Assembly (NCBI GenBank): GCA_009602725.1
Contig: WELB01000013.1
Location: 635,920 to 659,480 of the forward strand
Source: Spirogloea muscicola
Lineage: Eukaryota > Streptophyta > Zygnematophyceae > Spirogloeales > Spirogloeaceae
Length of the DNA stretch: 23,561 nt
Direction: 5' to 3'
Part shown: piece after piece, positions 10,965 to 18,983 of the stretch
Numbering within the stretch: position 1 is the first letter of the stretch
Layout of the letters: every line of letters begins with the position of its first letter
Position numbers and translations under genes: made by a program
The notes under the pieces: model-generated
The model's database searches: none
Seen by the model: the letters and a program-made list of their open reading frames with translations, nothing else
What the model was told of the DNA's origin: nothing

Positions 10965-11320
10965 TTTAAGCAAGCGCGGCCAGATTGACTGGAGGCTGGG
11001 AGAGGCCAGCCTAAAGAAATGGACAAGGTCTGAAGGAGCCGGAGTTGCCAAGGACTGAGACAGCAGCAAGCCGACTCTCAGCGTGACCTCTAGCCATGTT
11101 CTGTCATAGCCTCTTCAGGCCCCGTAGTTGCTGCTTAGCTCGTAGTTTGGCCCCTTCGAACCTTGTCAATTCTTTACGGGCTGGCTTCTCACAGCCCTTG
11201 CCCCCATTGGGAGAGCCACTTCTTCTAGTCAGTAAATGCAAGTCTGAATAGAGAGAAGGGGCACTCTGAATCGCTAGCAGGCGGAAAGACGTCGCCCCCA
11301 CGGTTTAGGAGTGGGTTTAG
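10965..11320. repeat. Repeat-family cluster between Pin1 and hydrolase (two opposed copies)
   Basis: At 10965-11050 (+) there is the core module GGCCAGCCTAAAGAAATGGA...GGTCTGAAGGAGCC preceded by GGCCAGATTGACTGG. At about 11149-11260 (-) a second copy runs from YSDLHLLTR directly into the core module, with GGTTCGAAGGGGCC on the minus strand. Confidence 0.65.
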
Positions 11321-11329
11321 GGCCTCGTC

Positions 11330-11782
11330 TTCTCGGGGGGCGTTCTTCATCAAGAAACTGGCTCTCCTTGAAGGATGGGAAGGCTTGTGAAAAGCCTTCC
11401 CGAAAAGAATAACAGGCTTAACCTCAAAACGAACTTTACTCCTTCAGACCTTGTCCATTCTTTTGGGCTGGCCTCTCCCACTCGCCGTCGACGTACACGG
11501 CGCCTTTGGCGCCAAATGGCTGGACCTCCTTCACCGCCTTGCGCGGCGAGCAGCGGCCCGCCGCGACAGGCAGCAAGGCGAGCAGCCTGGCTTCCATGTC
11601 GCCGGGTCCCTCGCCCAAGTTTACCGGATGCGCCTGGCCGTCTCTTTGCACGGTCCCTAGCTTTTGCGGTCCAATTGCGCGCAGGCCGCGCTCTGGCGGC
11701 GGCCTCCGGCTTCCGTCAGGGCGACGTCTTTCCGCCTGCTAGCTACTCAGACTTGCATCTACTGACGAGAGGTTACTGAGAG
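11330..11782 (+). repeat. Repeat copy with 134-codon open frame ending SYSDLHLLTRGY
   Basis: The frame at 11375-11779 contains SDLVHSFGLASP, LRAGRALAAASGFRQGDVF and the terminal SYSDLHLLTRGY followed by TGA. The open frame could be accidental. The same terminal peptide and adjoining stop recur in several copies in this window. I do not recognise a protein family. Confidence 0.6.
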
Positions 11783-11814
11783 TTCGCTTACTGCTGTCTC
11801 AGTCCTTAGCACTC

Positions 11815-11925
11815 CGACTCCTTCAGACCTTGTCCATTCTTTTGGGCTGGCCTCTCCCAGCCACCAGTTAATCTGGCCGCGCTTGCTCTCCCAGCCACCA
11901 GTTGATCTGGCCGCGCTTGCTCTCA
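11815..11925 (-). repeat. Repeat core module with a 34-bp tandem duplication
   Basis: The core (minus orientation) at 11815-11886 matches 22145-22225. Its end is duplicated: 11853-11886 and 11887-11920 are 34-bp direct repeats differing at one base. Confidence 0.8.
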
Positions 11926-12181
11926 GAAAACTGTCGAGTAACCATGACTAGTATTGTGAATACATTGCACACTTGATCATTGACGAGGTCGAGGGGCCGA
12001 AAAGCGCTGAAAGTCTTAACGAAGCAAGGACCAAGGAGGATGATCACTTGGTAATACCTACTTTGTAGCCGCAAGTCAGAAAGACAAGCAGCGTTTTATA
12101 ACAGTACCGAGAATGGCCTTCAGGTGTCATACGTCAATAGCCTGACCTGACCACCAGCGGCCCTGTGGCGGCGAGTCCGCC

Positions 12182-15100
12182 ATGGCGGCCGCGACGGCCA
12201 CGACGGCGGCGGCCGCGACGGCGGCGGCGGCGGCGGCGGGGCCGGTCACNGGCGACGGCGGCGGCGGAGGCGGCGGCGACGGAGGCGCCGCCCTTCCCGA
12301 GCTTCCTGCCGCGCGAGGTCGAGGCGCTGCGGGAGCCCGCGGCGCGCTCGCTGGCTGCGCGCATTCGACTGCTCCCGGTGCAGGTGCGCTGAAAGCGCGG
12401 CCGCCGCAAGGAGGAGCCGTTGCCACCGTCGCCGCCGCCGCGACGTCGGCCTTGCCTCTGTGTCACGAGCATCACTGGTCGCAAGGCTGCAGCATGTCTC
12501 GGCTCCCTGCCTGCGTGCTACTCAACCTGGCGCACTGGTGGCTTTGCCCGGTTGCCCACTTTCAGTTAGCGACCTCTATGTGCTGACTCGCGGTTACTGA
12601 ACGGGTCAGCTTAGCAGCAGGTGATGTGTCTTCTTCAATTCGATTGCCTTTGTACTTGGCCACTCAGGCCCTACATCACTCGATACTCCATGCATTGCCC
12701 TTGCTCCAGACGACCCTCGCCGAGGAGCCGATTCTGAGCAGCTGCGTCGCTCCCGAGGGCCGTATCAGCGACGCCGGGGCGCTGCCCTTCCTGCTTTTGC
12801 ACAGCTTCGACAGGTCTCAGCGATCACCGGCTGCACTCACTAAGCAACTTGAAGTCTCTGCTGCGAGTGACTTCATTAGGAGAGAGGCCACTGCCAACAT
12901 GACTTGACTTTCAATCTTCAATATGATGTACAATATGCATATGGGTCACTAGGTAGCCGTGCATCAAGAGAATTTTGCGACTGCATTTGAAGGACTTCAA
13001 GTGTACGTTTAGTTACACAGGAATCAGGACCTGGAATTAGCAGATGAGCAATTGAGCTGGCAAGGAATGTTTGTTCATAAGCTTATGACAAGATTGGAAA
13101 TGTTTTAGCAGGCAAGGTGCTTTATCATGCTGCACAGTGCAGTGCAGCAACTAACGTCAGAACTTTAATCAGCTTGGATCACAATCATATGCTCCCTGAC
13201 TCGATGTTAGTCTCTGGCCATCGTGCAGTTCGTGCCTGGAGTGGCGGCGGCTTCTGCCCCTGCTCGAAGAGGCAGGGGCTGCAGCGTGGGCTGTTGACCT
13301 CCTCGGCTGGGGCTTCTGTGATGCCAGTGAGGTCTCTGTTCTACCTCCCTTCTCCTTGACAGTTGTTACCTGGACCAGCCCATGCAAGAGTGTAGTAGCC
13401 TGCATTGCAACCAATAGTGCAAGAGTGCCACCTTACCTTAAACCCTAGATTTTAGATCCTAAACCACAAATCTGAAACTCAAACATTACGTCTCAAAGCT
13501 GAAACCCTAAACCCTATTGAATTCTAAATTGGCGGATGAAATGAGTAGCAGACTTGGTCATTCCTTCACGACTCTACTCTCTCAGTTGCTGCTTGTGATC
13601 CTCACTCTGGTTATTTCCTTGCTTTCCTGATGCAGACAATGTTGCACAGACATTTTCAGTCGCAGCCAAGCGAGAGCATCTATATGAGGTACGTGACAAG
13701 CTACACCTGCTGCATTTGCAGGCATGGATCTTGCAGCGCAGACACAAAGTGATGTCACCTGATGACCAACAAAGGCAGCATCGACACTCCTGCCGGAGTC
13801 AATGCCCATGAGCCAGTGGCTTGTCACGAGTTGATGATGTTTGTTACTTGCAGTTTTGGAGGCAGCAGATTGGACAACCTGTAGTGGTCGTCGGCCCCTC
13901 GCTTGGTGGCGCTGCTGCAATTGACTTCGCTCTGACGCACCCAGATGCTGTAAATAAACAAATGTCTCACTCCTCATTCAGCCATTTCTAACAAAAGATT
14001 TCATCAGTGTCCGAAGAGAAAATATCCTCCTCACACTACTACTCTGACGCTTTGGTAGCAAATAGCATGTGCTTAGTATGCTTAGTGTGCAATGTCCACC
14101 TAGATTCTGGCCCTCCAGCAGCTGACTGGTTCCTGTCTTCTTTCATTCTGGAGAGCAGGTGGCAAAGCTTTGCCTGATTGATGCTCAGGCTTTTACGGAA
14201 GGTGTCGGCAACATGGCCACTCTTCCCAGAGTGCTGGCATATGCTGGAGTGAGCAAGCCTTCATGTTTCAGTAATCCTCTTGATATACCCATGCTCTGAT
14301 TGCAATCACAACGTGCTTGCGAGGACAATCACTGTCTGGCGCGTGGTCAACCATCAGTGCTGGTCGCACATCAGGCTCATACTATTTGTCAAGGCATCAT
14401 ACTTTCTCCCTCTGCCAGGTCAATATTCTCAAAAGCATCCCGCTTCGTTCCTATGCGAACGTCTTAGCTTATAAGGACCGCAAGCTTGCAACAGATGATG
14501 CAATGCGAGTAAGCATACATTCCAACTGCAAGCAGCATGCCTTTGAGTGTCAGCGTGCATGCAGATCCCTTGGCATCCAGTTCACAATACAGCCTGCAGC
14601 TCCGCTTGTATCCAGAAGTAGCATCATGATCATAGCTTCACACTGCTTGTCATCAGTTGGGCTCTGCAGATAATTTGTGTCAGCCTGCCTATGCAGGTTG
14701 GGAGGTTGCACTGCCTCCGGCCAGGATGGTCAGATGCCATGGTGTCCTTCATGAACAGCGGAGGCTACAATGTGGCTGGACTTGTGCCCCAGGTTCCCAT
14801 CATTGCTATAAGACTACTAGACCCTAGCAGCACGGCATCTGCTTTCTTGCTGTGATTCAGGAGACATCTGACATGCCACGTGGGTGGGCATGAATTTGTG
14901 GACTCATGTAGAATATGCTTGTGCAGATTAAGCAGGAGGTCATTATCTTGTGGGGAGAGAATGATAAGATTCTCGCCAAGGATATTGCTCTGGTGAGAGC
15001 GCGTGTCACAAGCTTATGACTTTACTGCTTGCACGTGCTGGAATGTCTACATGTAGAATAGTAGTTAGAGAGATGCAATTACAGAGATGCAGAGATGCAA

Positions 15101-15333
15101 TCTCGTCCTAGTATTCTTGCTGCTGAGCACCATACAAGCTTGCCTCTCGCATCAAATTTCAAGACGACGTGCTCAGTGCCTACAGCGTGGCTCTTGTTCA
15201 TTGCAAGCAGAGATTATTGGAAGAAGTCAGCAATGCGAAGTTGCACTGGATTAGTCAGTGTGGGCATTTGCCACATTTGGAACAGCCTGAACAAGTACGA
15301 GACATGCTTCTTGGCATGAGCACAGACCCTTAA
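12182..15333 (+). CDS. Alpha/beta-hydrolase fold protein, plant plastid type, 10 exons
   Basis: Exons: 12182-12383 (contains N at 12250), 12710-12813, 13229-13331, 13650-13688, 13854-13949, 14159-14248, 14419-14508, 14697-14792, 14927-14992, 15211-15333. All junctions are GT-AG and in phase. The catalytic triad is intact: Ser in GPSLGG (codon 13899-13901), Asp in WGENDKIL (14963-14965) and His in CGHLPH (15265-15267). Other family blocks are PFLLLHSFDSSCLEWRRL, AVDLLGWGFCD, VAAKREHLYEFW and VSFMNSGGYNVAGL. It resembles chloroplast hydrolases of land plants with unknown substrate. The start ATG at 12182 opens an Ala-rich leader that would suit a transit peptide, but the frame changes across the N, so the first exon is not reliable. 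Length is roughly 335 aa. The substrate cannot be told from sequence. Confidence 0.91.
12430..12600 (+). repeat. Repeat-family tail inside intron 1 of the hydrolase gene
   Basis: Near its end one frame reads SVSDLYVLTRGY followed by TGA (12565-12598), the family signature. It lies wholly in the intron at 12384-12709. Confidence 0.55.
12643..12700 (+). repeat. Short dispersed repeat, copy 2
   Basis: Matches 9957-10020. It sits at the 3' end of hydrolase intron 1 and reaches close to the polypyrimidine/acceptor region of exon 2. Confidence 0.55.
13436..13530 (+). repeat. Telomere-like CCCTAAA tract in intron 3 of the hydrolase gene
   Basis: Starts with CTTAAACCCTAGATTTTAG, passes through degenerate AAACC/AAACTC units, and ends with AAACCCTAAACCCTA at 13502-13516. 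The whole tract lies between exons 3 and 4. Confidence 0.7.
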
Positions 15334-16194
15334 AAGATTTGCCTTTGCTGTTGTTAGCACATTATTATGCAGCTAATACAAGCCTGTGTGGCAGCTTCCA
15401 AGCTGTGGCACAAGTGTCCATTGTTTGCCTGTGCTTGCCCATGCATACCCTCCTCGTATTCAGGCTTTGCAAGCTCCATTGTGTAGCACCAATTTGTTAT
15501 TGAGAATAGGCGGATCGTTTTTTCGATCATGCATGTTTGGCATCCATCGTCTCTTTTCAACAGTCTGTGACAGATACTTGAGTAGACCATCTTTAAGATC
15601 ACACTCTGCTTCTTGAGCCTGGTCAGCATATTGGCAATTCAGTGGCTGAATGTCAAGCCTGACTTTCCAAGAAATCCAAGAATTCCATTATCACTTTGCT
15701 TCGGTTGCCCCTGTTCCTACGTCTTTCACGCAAGATGATAATATTTCACAGCACAGAAGTAAAGCGATAATGTGATTGAGACGACCTGCTTTCACCCAAT
15801 CTCAGAGCACCACAAGTATGTCAAAACCGGCACAAGACTGACAGAAAGGGCAGGTGGCAGACATACAGAATCCATACAGCTTTGATTGCAATTATCTTCA
15901 CTACACACAAGGCTTGTGGGCAGGTGGCCTTTCTAAAGAGCAATAGTAGTTCACCCCTTACCAATATGTGATCGTGCATGTATACATCTTACCTTGGAGG
16001 AAAGGCTAGGTCACCATCTCCACCTGGTCATAGAGCTGTCAGTTGCCACAGACTCTGCTGTCAGGAGCCTCTGGATCTTCGGAGGAACTCATAGGCCTGC
16101 CAGGCCACCTGACGCTCCACAATTGCGTCTGACAGGATATCTGCTCCGCTTGGCATTACGTCTGCAGAGTATTCATACGCGATGTGACATCATG
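15334..16194. other. Tail-to-tail intergenic region, no gene seen
   Basis: Lies between the stops of the hydrolase (+) and the TatB-like gene (-) and should hold both 3' UTRs. It is AT-richer than the exons. I found no repeat-family copy and no recognisable coding segment. Confidence 0.5.
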
Positions 16195-17092
16195 TCACTG
16201 CCATGCCGCCAGTGAATTGCTCTGTTGTGCCAGACTGCAGCTCGCACTGGCCGGCTGATGCTGCACATCTACGAGCGGCTTGCATTGAATCGAGCTGCAA
16301 GAACAGTGAGCCTCACCGAGTCTGTGGCCGGCTTGCTCGCCAGGCTCGCCATAGCGCCGTGGGAGGAGGCCGGCTGAAACAGCCGACATGGGCAGAACGT
16401 CCAGCGGTGGCGCAGCACTTGGCTGCTCTGGCCGGTGGCCCAGGCTGCGACCAGGGGCCTCGGCCTTGATCTTGGGGACCTCGGGACGGCCAATCGCTGC
16501 TGGCCCTGCCTGCGAGTGCTCAGCGTGGGCAAAAGCTGCTCGATCGGGCGACCCGGAGTCGCCCGCGAGGCCTCGAGCAAGCGCTCGGGAGCTCGCAAGG
16601 CTGCCGACGCCGCGGATCTCGTGCCGGATGGCCTCCAGCTGCACCATCGCGTCCTGCACCTCGCGGTGGAGCTGCCGCATGGCGGCATTGGGCAGGCAGT
16701 GCCGCGTCAGAGGTTGGCACGGGCAGCCTCCTGGAATTTGGCAGTCTCTTGCCACTGAGCTAGCGGCCCCGCCAACTCGGTGGGCTCGACGCTCCAGCAG
16801 CTCTACTCTAAGCGTTTAGGTATTTGGGTAGTCGCGGGGATCAAGTGTGTGAGATGAGATTATGGCTAAGCTTTGAGGCCATGCTCGTGGACCTCGGCAA
16901 TCTGCGAGCGGCCGACAATGGCGTCCAGGCGCCGGCGCGCGGCGAGCAAGTAGCCGACGGCGCGGCCCGCGGCGCGCCCCGCGNCCGCCGCACCTCGCCG
17001 CGGCCCGTGCATGGCCAGCGGCGCTCACCGACGACTGCGGCGGTGACGGTCAGCAGCACCGCGACCTCGCCGAGCGACAGACCCAGCGGCAT
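16195..17092 (-). CDS. Plant mitochondrial TatB-like protein (Tat translocase subunit), 3 exons
   Basis: TatB/TatA proteins have one N-terminal membrane helix, a short hinge and an amphipathic helix, and work with TatC to export folded proteins. Exon 1 (17092-17029) gives MPLGLSLGEVAVLLTVTAAV then VG, the membrane helix, ending at a GTGAGC donor. The next coding part (from just after the N at 16984 to 16893) gives AGRAAGRAVGYLLAARRRLD then AIVGRSQIAE. It joins exon 3 (16671-16195) as ELHREVQDAMVQLEAIRHEI. This order and wording match the land-plant mitochondrial TatB-like family as I remember it. The conserved segment after the helix (normally GPKDLP-like) is not seen and probably lies at the N. 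The 3' part is a long Ala/Pro/Ser-rich tail with no recognised motif. The donor at 16892 (GTCCAC) is weak. Confidence 0.68.
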
Positions 17093-17459
17093 GAAGCCCG
17101 CGCAGGAACGCTGGCCGCCAAAGTGAAGCCTCTGCTCGCCGCGCCGCACACGGCGCAGCGCGGCAGTGCAGAAGTGAGTCAGACGCCAGTCACTCCGACT
17201 TGCGACTGCGGACTCAGTGTTACTACAGCTCCTACTTGCTGTAGTCTCAAGCATAGTGTAGCGGATAGGGCTAACCGATAATCAGTAGCCTACGGTTAGC
17301 GGATGATGTAATAGACAATGTCCATAATTACCGGAAACCGGACGGTTGTCGGGGGTACCCTGTCCGCCTTGGGTGTTGCCCGTTACGTTGGTGGAGGACT
17401 GGGCCCGAGACATCCCCTGTTCGACTCGTGCCGGCAATACGAGGGGGGAAAATGGCGCC
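17093..17459. other. Upstream region of the TatB-like gene, no gene seen
   Basis: GC-rich near 17093-17160, then mixed sequence. It should include the TatB-like promoter and 5' UTR. The minus-strand frame stays open up to 17254, so a longer N-terminus (a mitochondrial presequence) is possible. Confidence 0.35.
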
Positions 17460-17870
17460 CTGAGAAGAAGCGGCTCTCCCGATGGGGGCGAGGGCTGTGA
17501 GAAGAAGTGGCTCTCCCAACGGGGGCAATGGCTGTGAGAACCCAGCCCGAGAAGAATTAACAATGGTTCGAAGCGGCCAAATGACGGAGGGCCCTAAAGC
17601 AGAAGAAAGTGCTCGTCCATAGAGAAGAGGGGCTAGCAAAGCCAGCCCAAAAAGAATGGACACTGTCCAAAGCCAAACATCAAGGCTGAGTAGCTCGCTG
17701 CAGGGAAAGAGGCACTCCGCCGAGACCCAGAGGCGGCGGCCATAGCACGGCCTGCTCGCGTGTGGACGACGTAGGCAAGGGAGCGTTGAAACGAGACCGC
17801 CAGGCGCATTCGGAATACCTGGGCGAGCGAACCAGCGGCGTTGAAGCCGGGCATCGCCCCTAGCAGACCC
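17460..17870. repeat. Compound repeat-family region
   Basis: 17467-17530 holds two tandem AGAAG[C/T]GGCTCTCCCxAxGGGGGC units. Core modules follow at 17520-17577 (with GGTTCGAAGCGGCC) and 17636-17670 (CAAAGCCAGCCCAAAAAGAA). On the minus strand 17633-17854 is open with RMRLAVSFQRS, RAGRAMAAASG and SYSALMFG, the last being a diverged SYSDLxLL. 17680-17805 is the inverted near-copy of 7790-7915. Confidence 0.7.
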
Positions 17871-18262
17871 GGCCGCCGGTCAATGGCCTGACGGGCAAGC
17901 CGCTGGAGGAGATCCAGCCAGCGACTGCCGGCTAAAAGAAGAAAAGGCGTGAAGATGATGCCTGGCGGCGGAGAGACCCAGCGGGCAAAGCGACCTGATC
18001 ATACGGCCAAGGCGGACGACGGCGCAAGGAGTGCGGAGGTGGGCTGTTATGCAGCCTGGCTTGGCGCGTCCCCAAGATCTCGCCCCCCTCGACGACCTGG
18101 AGCCTGATAAGAATGCGACCCTCGACGCACTGCCAGGCACTCGCGACACACCAGCGTGCTGGGCGTGCATTATCTCAGGCTGATGGTTTCCGTGGTGGTG
18201 GTCTGGCTCCTCAGCTTAGCCTGTCAGATATGTATGTGCTCACTCGAGGATTTTTAGTGTCC
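17871..18262 (+). repeat. Repeat copy with THQRAGRAL...SLSDMYVLTRGF frame
   Basis: The plus strand near 18130-18258 reads QALATHQRAGRALSQADGF, then RGGGLAPQ and SLSDMYVLTRGF. This is nearly the same peptide as the minus-strand copy at 6772-7055, about 11 kb away. The left part (17871-18120) is GC-rich and I recognise nothing in it. Confidence 0.6.
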
Positions 18263-18339
18263 CCTTAGCCAGCTCATTGCCCCATTACCAGGACTTCTGT
18301 AAGGCTCGAATGTGGCCTCCCTTCCATTTTTCATGAGCA

Positions 18340-18480
18340 CTGCCCGCCTTCTCCTTGGAAGAGAAAGCAACGCTTTCAGCAGAGGGCGGTGGCTGTGAGA
18401 GGCCAGCCCAGAAAAGCGAATGAACAAAGGTTGAAGGGGCCAGAGAAAGCTGTACAGCAAAATCACAGCCCCCACAGCGG
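18340..18480 (+). repeat. Repeat core module
   Basis: Contains GGTGGCTGTGAGAGGCCAGC followed by CCAGAAAAGCGAATGAACAA and GGTTGAAGGGGCCAGAG, the standard order of the core module. Confidence 0.65.
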
Positions 18481-18589
18481 TTAGGAAGAGCTCGCGTCGC
18501 AGAGGAAGCTAAGTGAGCCACAAGGCAACAGCCCTACTTCTGCAAGGCTTTGCTCGTGCTCAGCTACAGTTGTGAGAGCTCCTCATTCG

Positions 18590-18884
18590 TGACGCCCTCT
18601 TACTACAAAGGCTTCGCTTACACACACGCTTACCCCAATTTCAGGAGCTGCTGTCCTTGTGGGGATCAACCACGGCCGCAGCTAGTGGAGTGGCTGGCCA
18701 TATCTTGCGACTGCTTCACATTCTGTTGCATAAGTCATTTGTGATATGCAAGCTCGCAGACTGGCAGAGCTGCTGCCTCTTCCAGCTCCATTGCACTGAG
18801 TCAGGGTGGCAAGCAAAGCAGCAAGCTTTGAAGGACAGGAAAATCGTCATGTTTGAAAGCTTCAGTCACAACTTGGCCATGTGA
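18590..18884 (+). other. Unassigned open stretch downstream of SMUG1
   Basis: A plus-strand frame is open from the acceptor-like region before 18570 to a TGA at 18882-18884, with a leucine-rich segment (FQELLSLWGST, then VAGHILRLLHILLHK) predicted helical. No family recognised. It lies beyond the 3' end of the minus-strand SMUG1 gene and may be chance, a decayed gene or part of a longer 3' UTR. Confidence 0.2.
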
Positions 18885-18983
18885 TCGCTGCCAACACTGA
18901 AGCCGCCAAGACGCTCCCAAGAGCTGGGCCAGCAAGACTTGCAGAACCTCAAGCTGCTTATTTCTGTTCGAGATCAGATGACA

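Noticed and set aside
12134-12484. Arg- and Ala-rich minus-strand frames opposite the hydrolase start
   Set aside because: They are antisense shadows of a GC-triplet-rich first exon and contain the N.
16281-16310. Possible 22-nt intron (GTGAGG...TTGCAG) in the TatB-like tail
   Set aside because: Far too short for a spliceosomal intron, and the exon frame is open without it.
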